59,869 nt of DNA from JAMXLO01 sp036265005 (GCA_036265005.1 DATAPW010000340.1:1-59869), one strand, 5' to 3'. Shown: positions 17,424 through 27,600, counted from the stretch's first letter. Numbers and translations: made by a program. The notes: generated by a model not told the origin, from the letters alone.

Positions 17424-18629
17424 ATGGCCGATATCACCACCCGCTGCTGCATCGCCGGCGGTGGGCCGGCCGGCATGATGCTCGGCTTCCTGCTGGCGCG
17501 CGCCGGCATCGACGTGGTCGTGCTCGAGAAGCACGCGGATTTCCTGCGAGATTTCCGCGGCGACACGGTGCATCCGTCCACCATGCAGGTGATGTACGAA
17601 CTCGGACTGCTCGATGCATTCCTCGCCCGGCCGCACAGCGAAGTGAACCGGCTGGCGGTGCAGATCGGCAATGACCGGCTCGAGGTCGCGGACTTCACAC
17701 ATCTGCCGACGCGGGCGAAGTTCATCGCCTTCATGCCGCAATGGGACTTCCTCGACTTCGTCGCCGCCGAGGCAAAGCGCTATCCGACCTTCCGGCTGCT
17801 GACGAGCACGGAGGCGACCGGCCTGATGCGCGAAGGCGACCGCATGGTCGGCGTTACTGCGCATGGACCGGCTGGCGACCTGGAGATCAACGCCCACCTG
17901 ACGGTCGCCGCCGATGGCCGCCATTCCACGCTGCGCGATGCGGCAAATTTCGAGGTGGTGGACCGCGGCGCACCGATGGATGTGCTCTGGCTACGCCTGT
18001 CGAAAGCGCCAGGCGATCCGGGGCAGACACTCGGCCGCATCGATGCCGGCCGCTTCTTCATCATGCTGGATCGCAACGACTATTGGCAGTGCGCGTTCGT
18101 GATTCCCAAGGGCGGCATCGACGAGGTGCACGCACGCGGACTGGAGGCGTTCCACGCCGAAATCGTCGGGCTGGCGCCGTTCCTGCGTGATCGCGTGCAC
18201 GAGCTGGCATCGTGGGACGATGTGAAGCTGCTGACCGTGGCGGTGAACCGGCTGGATACCTGGTTCCGTCCCGGCCTGCTGTTCATCGGCGACGCCGCGC
18301 ATGCAATGTCGCCGGTCGGCGGCGTCGGCATCAACCTGGCGATCCAGGACGCGGTCGCTGCCGCCAACATCCTGGTGCCGCGGCTGCGCGAAGGCGGCGC
18401 CACGCTCGACGATTTGCGCGCCGTGCAGCGGCGCCGCGAACTGCCGACGCGGCTGACGCAGGGCGTGCAGATCCTGATCCAGAACAGGGTGATCAGCAAC
18501 GTGCTGCGCGGGACGACAACGCCGAAGCCGCCTCTGCCGGTGCGGATGCTCGGGCGCTACCCGGTGCTGCGGCGGCTGCCGGCACGGATCATCGGCATGG
18601 GCTTTCGCCCCGAGCACATCCGGCACTGA
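17424..18629 (+). CDS. FAD-dependent aromatic-type monooxygenase (PheA/UbiH-like)
   Basis: 401-residue flavoprotein hydroxylase of group A. Motifs in order: the GxGxxG loop CCIAGGGPAGMMLGFLLARAG, the DG motif TVAADGRHSTLRD, and the second FAD segment LLFIGDAAHAMSPVGGVGIN. There is no separate reductase in such enzymes; NAD(P)H reduces the bound FAD. It starts five bases after the stop of the second luciferase-like gene, so it belongs to that operon. A 30-base palindromic element follows the stop. Substrate class (phenol, hydroxybenzoate or other) is not decidable. Confidence 0.9.
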   Translation: MADITTRCCIAGGGPAGMMLGFLLARAGIDVVVLEKHADFLRDFRGDTVHPSTMQVMYELGLLDAFLARPHSEVNRLAVQIGNDRLEVADFTHLPTRAKFIAFMPQWDFLDFVAAEAKRYPTFRLLTSTEATGLMREGDRMVGVTAHGPAGDLEINAHLTVAADGRHSTLRDAANFEVVDRGAPMDVLWLRLSKAPGDPGQTLGRIDAGRFFIMLDRNDYWQCAFVIPKGGIDEVHARGLEAFHAEIVGLAPFLRDRVHELASWDDVKLLTVAVNRLDTWFRPGLLFIGDAAHAMSPVGGVGINLAIQDAVAAANILVPRLREGGATLDDLRAVQRRRELPTRLTQGVQILIQNRVISNVLRGTTTPKPPLPVRMLGRYPVLRRLPARIIGMGFRPEHIRH

Positions 18630-18636
18630 TCGCCGC

Positions 18637-18666
18637 GTAGGGCGGAAAAGCGCAGCGCAACCCGCC
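18637..18666. repeat. Dispersed palindromic element, copy A
   Basis: 30 bases reading GTAGGGCGGAAAAGCGCAGC and on to CCCGCC, with GGCGG and CCGCC arms. A related copy with the same AGCGCAGCG core lies at 59636-59665. Copies of this type are widespread in proteobacterial intergenic DNA. Confidence 0.6.
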
Positions 18667-18694
18667 AATGGTGCGGCGGAAACCGCCACGGTGT

Positions 18695-19456
18695 TCAGCC
18701 GTGACGATACCGCCGCAGCCCGGCCAGAAACACCGCAACAGCGATCCCCCCATAGGCAAGCGCCGCACCGGCCAGCACCGCCCCTCCGGCCACACTCGGG
18801 TGGCGCAGGAACGCCACCGGCACCAGCACCACGAATCCCGCAGGCACCAGGGTATACACAACCATCTTCATCACGCCCGAGTAGATCGAACCGGGGTAGC
18901 TCGACAGCAGGATGATGAAGTCCACCACGTCGCGGGCGAAGCTGCGCGCACCGCGCACCCAGAACGCCAGGCTGGCGAACAGCACGCCGGTCGCCAGGAA
19001 CACCGCCAGGCTGCCGCACAGCGCGGACGCCAATACCGCCAGGTCGCTCCATCGCAAGGCAGCGAACCGCACCAGCAGGACGATGCCGGTGACCACGTCG
19101 CCCCACGCGTTGGCGATGCTCTCGCTCGCGAGCAATCGCGGCAGCACGGCGCGCGGCTGCGTCAGCAACGCGGCCACCTCGTCTCGCAGGATCGCCGCTG
19201 CCATGTCGCGATAGCCGCCGGCGAACACGCCGGCCACGCCCACCGTGGTGGCCAGGATGCCGATCATCAGCGCGACATCGGCCAACTGCCAGCCGCCGAC
19301 GCTGCGAAAGCCGGCGAAGAACAGAAACCACAGCAGCAGGATGAAGCCGTTGTTGAGCGTCATCCCGCCGAACTGCAGCCAAAAATTCGCACGATCGGCG
19401 AACGACAGACGGATCGCCGCACGGACCTGAACCAGATAGAGCCAGGCAGCGCGCAT
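18695..19456 (-). CDS. ABC-2 type exporter permease (COG3694/DUF990-like)
   Basis: 253 aa with six likely transmembrane helices (for example LNNGFILLLWFLFFAG, ALMIGILATTVGVAGVFAGG, LVPAGFVVLVPVAFL). Inner-membrane half of an exporter. Its start ATG 19456 comes one base after the upstream permease stop (19458-19460), a translational coupling. It forms with the two genes upstream the pattern ATPase, permease, permease of COG4586/COG4587/COG3694, an uncharacterised export system. The exported compound is unknown. Confidence 0.86.
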   Translation of the reverse strand: MRAAWLYLVQVRAAIRLSFADRANFWLQFGGMTLNNGFILLLWFLFFAGFRSVGGWQLADVALMIGILATTVGVAGVFAGGYRDMAAAILRDEVAALLTQPRAVLPRLLASESIANAWGDVVTGIVLLVRFAALRWSDLAVLASALCGSLAVFLATGVLFASLAFWVRGARSFARDVVDFIILLSSYPGSIYSGVMKMVVYTLVPAGFVVLVPVAFLRHPSVAGGAVLAGAALAYGGIAVAVFLAGLRRYRHG

Positions 19457-19457
19457 G

Positions 19458-20279
19458 TCACACACCCTGTCGCAGCAGGCGTCGCAGTCCGATGCGCCAG
19501 ATGGCAGCCAGCAGCATGGCAAGGACGACGGCCCAGAGCAGTTCCATCGTCAGCGCACGCGACGCGGTCGCCGTGTCAGGTGCGATGACGACGGCAGCCG
19601 GCCAGTAGAGCTGCGCCGCGAATGGGCTGGCTTCGGCAATCCGGCCCAGCCAGGCGGGATACAATGTCACCGGCGCGAGCAGCCCACCCAGCAGGAAGGA
19701 CAGTTTCTGCACGCACAGATAGATCGGCACGGTTCGCCGCACCCAGAACGCAGATAGCCCGACCAGTGCGTACAGCAGGATGCCCACCAGTCCGCCAAGC
19801 GCGCCCAGTGCGGCCACGCACAGCCAGACCAGGGGCGGCGGCACGGCCATGCCGGACAACGCGAACGCGGCCAGGCCGATGACGCCCAGTACCGCCTGGC
19901 GCACCAACAGCCCGCCACAGCTCTCGGCGACGCGCAGCAGCGGATAGGATGCCGGGCGCAGCAGGTGCGTCTCGATCGCGCCGGAACGGATATCGTCTTC
20001 CAGGCGCAGATGGATCGCCGGCACCGACAGGACGATCCACTCGGTCACGCCGATATACGTGGCGAGTCCGCCGGCCGGCAGCAGCGATGCCAGTGTGCCA
20101 GGCAGCCGTTCCGACGCCACACGCTGCCAGAGCGCCGACAGCAGCGTGATGACCAGCAGGTAGAACACGCCACGCCCCAGCAGGACCGTGCGCCCCGCCC
20201 AGGTGGCGGCCACACCGATGCGCAGCATCGCGAGCACCTGCTCAATGCGCGGCGCGGGCAGCGGATGCATAGATTTCAC
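19458..20279 (-). CDS. ABC-2 type exporter permease (COG4587-like)
   Basis: 273 aa membrane protein with about six helices (GRGVFYLLVITLLSALW, GGLATYIGVTEWIVLSVPAI, AVLGVIGLAAFALSG). The cytosolic loop HLRLEDDIRSGAIETHLLRP is the coupling-type segment conserved in this family. GTG 20279 is seven bases after GGAGGAG and is preferred over ATG 20270. The gene overlaps the ATPase 3' end by 38 bases, so both are made from one transcript. Confidence 0.86.
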   Translation of the reverse strand: MKSMHPLPAPRIEQVLAMLRIGVAATWAGRTVLLGRGVFYLLVITLLSALWQRVASERLPGTLASLLPAGGLATYIGVTEWIVLSVPAIHLRLEDDIRSGAIETHLLRPASYPLLRVAESCGGLLVRQAVLGVIGLAAFALSGMAVPPPLVWLCVAALGALGGLVGILLYALVGLSAFWVRRTVPIYLCVQKLSFLLGGLLAPVTLYPAWLGRIAEASPFAAQLYWPAAVVIAPDTATASRALTMELLWAVVLAMLLAAIWRIGLRRLLRQGV

Positions 20280-21222
20280 CGATGATCTCCTCCAGCGGAG
20301 GATCCTCGATCGTGATGTCCTCGATGCCGCCGATCGCCAGCGCGGCTTCGATCATCCGTTCCACGTGCAGCGTCGCGGTATCCACCTCGAACAGCGTCCG
20401 GTGCGGCTCGGCCGATCGCCGCGTCACGCCCGGCAATTCAAGCGCGATCACCGGAGCCACTGACCGTATCGTCACCAGCTTGCGACCGAGGAAGCGCCGT
20501 CGCAGCTCGCCGGTAGACTGATCGACCACGATCCGCCCGGCATTGATGACGATAACCCTGTCGCACACCAGTTCGATGTCGCGCGTGTCATGTGACGTCA
20601 GCAGCACGGTCTGTCCCTCGTCATGCGCCTGCTGCTTGATCAGGTCGCGCATCGCTGCCTTGGCGGTGATGTCGAGGCCAATCGTCGGCTCGTCGAGGAA
20701 CAGCACGGACGGACCATGCAGCAGGCTCGCCACCAGTTCGCAGCGCATGCGCTGGCCGAGCGACAGCCGGTTCACCGGTTGCTCGAGCAGCGGTGCCAGC
20801 GCGAAGCGCTCCACCAGCCGGCCGAGCCGCGCGGCAAACACCGGCTTTTCCTGCCCGTAGATGTGGCGCAGCAGGTCGAACGACTGGCGCACCGGGAGCT
20901 CGCTCCAGAGCTGCGATCGCTGGCCGAACACCACGCCGATGCGATGCGCCAGCGCGATGCGATCGCGCCACGGCGTCAGCCCGAGCACCGAGGCCGCACC
21001 CGCGGTCGGCTCCAAGACACCGGTGAGGATCTTCAGTGTGGTGGACTTGCCGGCGCCGTTCGGTCCGATGATGGCGACGCGCTCGCCTGGCGCGACATCG
21101 AAGCTCAGGCCGTCCAGTGCCTCGATGGTTCGATAGGCGGGGAAGACCGCGGCCAGCAGTCCGCCCGAGCTAGCGTAGCGATAACTCTTGCGAAGCTGGC
21201 GGACTGTGATGATGGCTGGCAT
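20242..21222 (-). CDS. ABC exporter ATP-binding protein (COG4586-like)
   Basis: 326-residue ATPase powering the two permeases downstream. Seen: Walker A GPNGAGKSTT, Q-loop GVVFGQRSQLW, signature LSLGQRMR, Walker B VLFLDEPTIGLD, H-loop LLTSHDT. The N-terminal insert RYASSGGLLAAVFPAYRTIEAL between the first strand and Walker A, and the roughly 80-residue C-terminal extension, are typical of COG4586. ATG 21222 gives MPAIITVRQL; longer upstream frame has no support. The ribosome site is weak. Confidence 0.92.
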   Translation of the reverse strand: MPAIITVRQLRKSYRYASSGGLLAAVFPAYRTIEALDGLSFDVAPGERVAIIGPNGAGKSTTLKILTGVLEPTAGAASVLGLTPWRDRIALAHRIGVVFGQRSQLWSELPVRQSFDLLRHIYGQEKPVFAARLGRLVERFALAPLLEQPVNRLSLGQRMRCELVASLLHGPSVLFLDEPTIGLDITAKAAMRDLIKQQAHDEGQTVLLTSHDTRDIELVCDRVIVINAGRIVVDQSTGELRRRFLGRKLVTIRSVAPVIALELPGVTRRSAEPHRTLFEVDTATLHVERMIEAALAIGGIEDITIEDPPLEEIIGEIYASAARAAH

Positions 21223-21371
21223 GGGACAGGACTTTTTCGGAGATGTGACGCACGTTCGCGGCATTCGCTTGCGATACAAGCGGATTGCAGATCGTGTTCA
21301 TCACCCGAAATCGCTGGCCCATGTGACGCCTATAGCGAACACCGGGCGGGCGCTACAAGGAAATTGCGTCC

Positions 21372-21419
21372 GCCCCCTCCCCAGCCCTCTCCCGCGCAGG
21401 GGGCGGATTGGGAGGGGGC
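21372..21419. repeat. C-rich inverted repeat between exporter and paaK
   Basis: Perfect 10-base arms GCCCCCTCCC at 21372-21381 and GGGAGGGGGC at 21410-21419. It ends five bases before the paaK stop codon, so it probably ends paaK transcripts. It belongs to the same C-tract family as the 105-base palindrome at 28118-28222. Confidence 0.6.
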
Positions 21420-21424
21420 CTGCC

Positions 21425-22714
21425 CTACTCCCGCGGCCTTTTGTCCACCACCCGTCGCGCCTTCCCCACCGACCGCTCGATCGTCCCCGGCGGTTCCACC
21501 ACCACGCGCGTGGTCAGCCCGATGGTGTCCTTGATCCGCGCCGCCACCACCTTCGCCTCCGCCGCCAGCAAGGTCGGATCGAAGAACTCCGGCCGCGCCT
21601 CGACGTGCACCGCCACATCATCCATCCGCCCTTCGCGTGTCAGCACAATTTGATAATGCCCGCTCAGCGCCTCGCTCTTCAGCAACTGCTCCTCGACCTG
21701 CGTCGGGAACATGTTGACGCCGCGCACGATCACCATGTCGTCGCTGCGACCGGTGACCTTCTCCATCCGCCGCATGGTACGCGCGGTGCCCGGCAGCAGC
21801 CGCGTCAGGTCGCGGGTGCGATAACGCACCACCGGCATGCCCTCCTTGGTCAGCGTGGTGAACACCAGTTCTCCGCGCTCGCCATCCGGCAGCACCGCGC
21901 CGGTCTGCGGATCGATCACCTCGGGATAGTAGTGATCCTCCCAGATATGCAATCCATCCTTGGTCTCGACGCATTCGTTGGCCACGCCAGGCCCCATCAC
22001 CTCGGACAATCCGTAGATGTCCACGGCATCCATCGCGAAGCCGGTCTCGATCTCCTGGCGCATCGCGTTGGTCCACGGCTCGGCGCCGAAGATGCCGATC
22101 TTCAGTGAGCACGCCCGCGGATCGAGACCCTGCCGCTGGAACTCGTCCAGGATCGCCAGCATGTAGCTTGGCGTCACCATGATCACGTCGGGGCGGAAAT
22201 CGGCGATCAACTGCACCTGCCGCTCGGTCATGCCGCCCGACACCGGCACCACGGTGCAGCCAAGTTTCTCCGCACCGTAATGCGCACCCAACCCGCCGGT
22301 GAACAGCCCGTAGCCGTACGCCACGTGCACGATCATCCCCGGCCGTCCACCCGCGGCGTAGATCGACCGCGCGACGCAATGCGCCCAGGTGTCGATGTCC
22401 TGCGCGGTATAGCCGACCACGGTCGGCTTCCCCGTGGTGCCGGACGAGGCATGCACGCGCACCAGCTTCTCGCGCGGCACGGCGAACATGCCGAACGGAT
22501 AGTTCACGCGCAGGTCCTGCTTGCTGGTGAACGGGAACTTCGCCAGGTCCTCGAGCGAGCGGAAATCGTCCGGATGCACGCCCGCGCGATCGAACGCGGC
22601 GCGGTAATGCGCTACATTCGTATAGGCATGGCGCAGTGCCCACGCCAGCCGCTCGCGCTGCAGCGCGGCGATCTCGTCGCGCGATGCGGTTTCGATCGGA
22701 TCGAGCCCGGCCAT
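21425..22714 (-). CDS. paaK: Phenylacetate--CoA ligase
   Basis: 429 aa adenylate-forming enzyme that makes phenylacetyl-CoA from phenylacetate, ATP and CoA in the cytoplasm. The ATP-binding P-loop is HASSGTTGKPTVVGYT; DIYGLSEVMGPGVANEC is the family-specific A5 segment; the hinge is RSDDMVIVRGVNMFPTQ; the C-terminal catalytic Lys sits in ERSVGKARRVVD. Length matches E. coli PaaK (437). GGAGGG lies before ATG 22714. The upstream paaI stop codon TAG directly precedes this ATG, so the genes are cotranscribed. No paaABCDE, paaZ or paaJ genes are in the window. Confidence 0.95.
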   Translation of the reverse strand: MAGLDPIETASRDEIAALQRERLAWALRHAYTNVAHYRAAFDRAGVHPDDFRSLEDLAKFPFTSKQDLRVNYPFGMFAVPREKLVRVHASSGTTGKPTVVGYTAQDIDTWAHCVARSIYAAGGRPGMIVHVAYGYGLFTGGLGAHYGAEKLGCTVVPVSGGMTERQVQLIADFRPDVIMVTPSYMLAILDEFQRQGLDPRACSLKIGIFGAEPWTNAMRQEIETGFAMDAVDIYGLSEVMGPGVANECVETKDGLHIWEDHYYPEVIDPQTGAVLPDGERGELVFTTLTKEGMPVVRYRTRDLTRLLPGTARTMRRMEKVTGRSDDMVIVRGVNMFPTQVEEQLLKSEALSGHYQIVLTREGRMDDVAVHVEARPEFFDPTLLAAEAKVVAARIKDTIGLTTRVVVEPPGTIERSVGKARRVVDKRPRE

Positions 22715-23131
22715 CTATCCCTCCGACCTGCGGCGGATGCTGCGCGTGTGGCCGCGAAACTCCGCCACCAGCTCGCCCTCCGCCGTACACACGCGCACAT
22801 CATACATCCCGGAGCGGCCGGCGTGCATGCGCTCCGCCGCCTCCGCCACCAGCAGTTCGCCGACCCGTCCCGGACGCACGAAGGTGATCGCGGCATGCTG
22901 CGCCACCGCGTCCTCGCCACGTGGATTGACCACGAAGGCCATCGCGGAATCGGCCAGCGCAAAGATGAAGCCGCCATGGCAGATGTCGTGGCCGTTCGCC
23001 ATCGCCTCGGTGATCCGCATCGACAGACGCGCGCGGCCCGGCGACACGTCGTCCAGCCGCATGCCGAGCCCGGAGCTGGCGCGATCGGCGGCCCACATCG
23101 CCTCGGCACGCGCCCGCACCGAATCGGTCAT
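22715..23131 (-). CDS. paaI: Hydroxyphenylacetyl-CoA thioesterase PaaI
   Basis: 138 aa hotdog thioesterase that releases CoA from dead-end ring-hydroxylated phenylacetyl-CoA. The catalytic region is GHDICHGGFIFALADSAMAF, with Asn, His, Asp and Ser positions as in PaaI. The C-terminal EFRGHTRSI is the conserved last strand. ATG 23131 overlaps the paaG stop by four bases (ATGA) and the stop codon abuts paaK. The tight coupling and length fit the family. Confidence 0.93.
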   Translation of the reverse strand: MTDSVRARAEAMWAADRASSGLGMRLDDVSPGRARLSMRITEAMANGHDICHGGFIFALADSAMAFVVNPRGEDAVAQHAAITFVRPGRVGELLVAEAAERMHAGRSGMYDVRVCTAEGELVAEFRGHTRSIRRRSEG

Positions 23132-23916
23132 GCACGCCCCCGGAACACCGGCGCGCGCTTCTCGCGGAATGCCGCGACGCCTTCGGCGTAATCCGCGCTG
23201 CGCCCCGCGGCGCCTTGCAGGTCGCGCTCGACGTCGAGCTGCCCATCCAGCGTGTTGCTCGCCGAGGCGGCGAACATCTGCTTCATCGCCGCCAGCGCCT
23301 CGGTCGGCTGCTGCGCCAGATATGCGGTCAGCGTTTCGGCTTCCTGCTGCAACGCCGCATCGTCCACCGCCCGCCAGATCATCCCCCACGCCTCGGCCTT
23401 GGCCGCATCCACCGCCTCGCCGAGCATCGCCAGCGCGCGGGCACGTGCCTCGCCAATCAGGCGCGGCAGGAAGAAGCTGGCGCCGGAATCCGGCACCAGG
23501 CCGATCTTCACGAACGCTTCGATGAACTTCGCGCTGCGCGCCGCCAGCACGATGTCGCAGGCCAGTGCATAGCTCGCGCCAGCGCCGGCCGCCACGCCAT
23601 TCACCGCGCACACCACCGGCAATGGTATGGCCCGCAACCTGCGCACCACGCTGTGATGCAGGTGCACCACCTTCACCAGGTCCGGCGGCCCATCAGGACC
23701 CGGCAGCACCTCCGCGCCGAGTTCCTGGCCGGCGCAGAAGCCGCGCCCCTCGCCGGTGAGCAGCAAGGCGCGGCAGGAGCGGTCCGCCTCCGCCGCATCC
23801 AGCGCAGCCAGCAACGCAGTGAGCAGCGGCGCATTCGCCGCGTTCAGCTTGTCGGGCCGGTTCAGCACCAGCTTCCGCCAGCTGTCGTGCTGTTCGACAC
23901 GGACCTCGTCGCTCAT
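23128..23916 (-). CDS. paaG: 1,2-epoxyphenylacetyl-CoA isomerase PaaG (crotonase family)
   Basis: 262 aa, the same length as E. coli PaaG. It rearranges the ring epoxide to the oxepin and shifts double bonds during ring opening. Seen: LNRPDKLNAANAPLL, the oxyanion-hole GRGFCAGQELGAE and NGVAAGAGASYALACDIVLAA, then IGLVPDSGASFFLPRLIGEARA, where the Asp in VPDSG is the isomerase catalytic residue. ATG 23916 overlaps the VOC stop by four bases. It is identified as paaG mainly because of length, these motifs and the paaI-paaK context; a generic enoyl-CoA hydratase is the alternative. Confidence 0.85.
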   Translation of the reverse strand: MSDEVRVEQHDSWRKLVLNRPDKLNAANAPLLTALLAALDAAEADRSCRALLLTGEGRGFCAGQELGAEVLPGPDGPPDLVKVVHLHHSVVRRLRAIPLPVVCAVNGVAAGAGASYALACDIVLAARSAKFIEAFVKIGLVPDSGASFFLPRLIGEARARALAMLGEAVDAAKAEAWGMIWRAVDDAALQQEAETLTAYLAQQPTEALAAMKQMFAASASNTLDGQLDVERDLQGAAGRSADYAEGVAAFREKRAPVFRGRA

Positions 23917-24374
23917 GCCTGCCTCCGCCAATCCGACCACGATATCTGTCCCAGCTCCGGCCGCGGCACGTCGTCCAACATGCAGATGAACTCCAGCGAG
24001 TGCCCGTCCGGATCGTCGAAATACACGCTTGCCGCTGGCATCCATGACAGCACGACAGGTTCCTCGATGGGCTTGCCATCGCCCGAGCGCGGGGTGATGC
24101 CGGCGCGACGCAGCGCCGACACCGATCCGAAGATCTGCGGCAATGCTACATCGAACGCGATGTGCAGCCGCAGCCTCAGCGGCGAGGTGCCGATGGACCA
24201 CAGCCCCAGCATCGCCTTGTCCGACGCCGGAACCCAGAAGAATGCCACCTGGCGCTCGGGAATCCGATGCGCGAGCGGCAAGCCCAGCACATCACGATAG
24301 AATGCGATCGAGCGATCCAGGTCGCTGACCGTCAGGTGCGCCTCGAACAGGCCGCGGATCGGCGCGATGGTCAT
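23913..24374 (-). CDS. VOC (glyoxalase/bleomycin-resistance fold) protein in paa operon
   Basis: 153 aa single-module metal-binding protein. The beta-alpha-beta units begin EAHLTVSDLDRSIAFYRDVLG and VYFDDPDGHSLEFICML; the His and Glu at these positions are the usual metal ligands. AGGAGGA lies seven bases before ATG 24374, and its stop overlaps the paaG start (ATGA), so it is the first gene of the paa operon. VOC proteins are not part of the described paa pathway, so its role is open: isomerase, ring-cleavage helper or detoxification. Confidence 0.82.
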   Translation of the reverse strand: MTIAPIRGLFEAHLTVSDLDRSIAFYRDVLGLPLAHRIPERQVAFFWVPASDKAMLGLWSIGTSPLRLRLHIAFDVALPQIFGSVSALRRAGITPRSGDGKPIEEPVVLSWMPAASVYFDDPDGHSLEFICMLDDVPRPELGQISWSDWRRQA

Positions 24375-24679
24375 CGGCGTTCCTCCTGCGATGCACGATC
24401 GCCCTGTTCGTCCGGCGCGCGCAAGAGACCGTTTGCCACCTGGATCCGCGCCTGCGCAGGGATGACGACGCAGGGGCGGGGATCCGGGCGGCACGCACTA
24501 CTCGTGCGCAACCCCTCCGACTGCCGCAATTTCCAATCGGCGAAACGGCCGCCCGGCGCAGCTTCGGGGCTATTTTCCCAACTCCCCGTGCGCAGCTTCG
24601 CCTCACATGGCAAGATTGCTGCCGCAAGCCTAAGTTCCGAGGATACTTCACCCGCCTCCAAGCGGAGAAATAATCCAAC
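24375..24679. other. Divergent promoter region between paa operon and the indolepyruvate oxidoreductase
   Basis: 305 bases. Around 24442-24485 lies an imperfect palindrome with GGATCC at both ends and CCTGCG/CGCAGG inside. The rest should contain two divergent promoters. Slightly lower GC appears towards the plus-strand start (24620-24680). No PaaX or PaaR regulator gene is nearby. Confidence 0.45.
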
Positions 24680-27600
24680 ATGGCTATCGGTCCCGGCCTC
24701 AACGCCACCCCACCCGCCGGCACAACGCTGGAAAGCCGCTTCGTCGATCTCGATACCCCGATCCTGCTGACCGGCATACAGGCGCTGGTGCGCGTCCTGC
24801 TGGAACAGGCACGGCTGGATCGCGCTGCCGGGCTGAAAACCGGCGGGCTGGTGTCCGGCTATCGCGGATCGCCGCTGGGCGGCCTGGACCAGGAACTGTG
24901 GCGACGCCAGGCATTGCTCGCTGCCCGGAACATCCGCTTCCAGCCAGGCGTCAACGAGGATCTGGCAGCGACCATGCTGTACGGCACGCAGCAGCTCGAT
25001 GCCTTCCCGGGCAAGCGGGTCGATGGCGTGTTCGGCATGTGGTACGGCAAGGGCCCGGGCGTCGATCGCGCCGGCGACGCGCTGCACTGCGGCAACTTCA
25101 TCGGCACCTCGGCGCATGGCGGCGTGCTGGCCGTGGCGGGCGACGACCACGGCGCGCATTCGTCCACTTATCCGCACCAGACCGAACATGTCTTCCAGGG
25201 TGTATTCATCCCGGTGCTGAACCCCGCATCGGCCCAGGACATTCTGGATCTGGGCCTGGCCGGCATCGCACTGTCGCGATTTTCCGGGCTTTGGGTCGCG
25301 TTGAAGACCACCGCCGAAACGGCCGAACAGGCGGCAACTCTCGTCGTCCCGTCAGTGCGGAGCTTCGTGAAGCCGGTCTTCCCGGTGCCGGCCCATGGGT
25401 TGAACTTCGATACCAATCTGCGCTTCCCGGCCGACCGCATGGAGTTGGAACGCCGCGTGGTGAACGAGCGGATTCCCGCGGTGCTCGCCTGGGCGCGCGC
25501 CAACCGCCTCGACCGCCGCATCTTCGGCAGCAACGACGCGCCGATCGGCATCGTCACTGTCGGGCGCGCGCACGAGGATGCCATGCATGCGCTGCGCATG
25601 CTGGATCTCGAGGACCACAAGCAGATCGCGCTCTACAAGGTCGCGATGACCTGGCCGCTGGATATCGAGGGCCTGCGCGATTTCGCCCGCGGCAAGCGCG
25701 CGTTGCTGGTGGTGGAGGAAAAACGCAGCTTCGTCGAGTCGCAGATCCGCGACGCGCTGTACAACCTGCCGGCCGATCAGCGGCCGGAGATCAGCGGCAA
25801 GACCACGCCCGCCGGCGCGGAACTGCTGTCGCCGCTGATGGAGCTGTCGCCGGAGACAGTGGCGGTCGGGCTTGCGGCATACCTGCGGTCCGCCGGCCTG
25901 AACATTGCCGACCCGCCGCCGCCGCGGATGCCGGAACGCCCGCCCGGATTGCTGCGTCGCATCCCCGCGTTCTGTGCCGGTTGCCCACATGGCACATCGA
26001 CGCGACTGCCCGAAGGCAGCTTCGCCAGCGCCGGCATCGGCTGCCACTTCATGGCGCTGGATGACGGCGACCAGACACGCACCTTCACGCAAATGGGCGG
26101 CGAGGGTGCGCCGTTCGTCGGCATGGCGCCGTTCACCGACACGCTGCATCTGTTCGCCAATATCGGCGACGGCACCTACACGCATTCCGGCATCATGGCG
26201 ATCCGCCAGGCGGTCGCCGCGAAGGCGCGCATCACCTACAAGATCCTGTTCAACGACGCAGTGGCGATGACCGGCGGCCAGCCGGCCGAAGGTGCTTTCC
26301 CGGTAACGGCGATCGCCGCACAGGTCGCCGCGGAAGGCATTTCCCGCATCGCCCTTGTGGCCGACGAGGAGGACCGCCTGCCGCCGCCATCGGCATTGCC
26401 GCCGGGCACCACACGCCACACGCGCGCGCAACTCGACGCGGTGCAGCGCGACCTGCGAGACTACGAGGGTGTGTCGGTGCTGATCTACGATCAGGTCTGC
26501 GCCACCGAGAAGCGCCGCCGCCGCAAGCGCGGCAAGATGGCGCAGCCCACGCAGAGCGTCGTGATCAACGAACAGGTCTGCGAGAACTGCGGCGACTGCT
26601 CGGCGCAATCCGGCTGCATCGCGATCGAACCGGTGGAAACCACGCTCGGGCGCAAGCGCCGCATCAATCCGACAAGCTGCAACGTCGATCTGTCGTGCCT
26701 GAAAGGCTTCTGCCCGAGCTTCGTCACCGTCGCCGGTCCGCCGAGTGCGCCGGATGCCGATCCGCACTGGCAGTCGCGCGAGGATGAACTGTCGGCGGAG
26801 CTGCCGCAGCCGAGCCTGCCTGCGTCCACGAAGCCATGGCGCGCGCTGTTCGCCGGCATCGGCGGCGGCGGCATCGTCACGTCCGGCGCGATCCTGGCGA
26901 TGGCGGCGCATCTCGAAGGCAAGACGGTCCGCACGCTGGACTACACCGGCCTGGCGCAGAAGAACGGCACCGTGGTGGCGCATGTGCAGATCGCCGATGA
27001 CGAGAGGGCGCTCGATGTCGTGCGCATTCCGCTCGACAGCGCCGATGTGATGATCGCTGCCGATCTCGCGGTCGCCGCCGGTCCGAATGTGCTGGAGCGC
27101 AACGCCTCGCACGCCGCGGTGATCGGCAACCTCGATCTAGCCGCAACCGCCGCGTTCAAGCATGACGCCAACCTGTCGATCGACGCGGTGCTGCACCGCC
27201 GCACCATCGAGCGTGCGACCAGCGCCACTGCGTCGCGCTACCTTCATGCGGTGCGCCTGGCCGAGCATCTGTTCGGCAACGCGCAGGCGATGAACACCAT
27301 GCTGCTGGGTTTGGCGTGGCAGCGCGGCCTGGTGCCGGTCGGCGAGGCGGCGATCCTGCGCGCGATCGAACTGAACGGCGCGGCCGTCGCGCTCAATCGA
27401 CGCGCCTTCCTGTGGGGCCGGATCCTCGCCGAGAAGCCAGCGCTGGAAGACGAGATCCTGGTGCATACGGTGGAGAACCCGCCGGCCACCCTGGATGCAT
27501 TGATCGACGCCCGCGCGGCGGCGTTGGTGGACTATCAGAACACCGCGCTGGCCGATCGCTACCGGGTGCTGGTGAACGAGGTGATCGTTCGCGAGACGGA

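Noticed and set aside
25352..27112. Minus-strand 586-codon open frame inside the indolepyruvate oxidoreductase
   Set aside because: The plus strand shows TPP, cluster and gamma-domain motifs throughout; antisense frame is a high-GC artefact.
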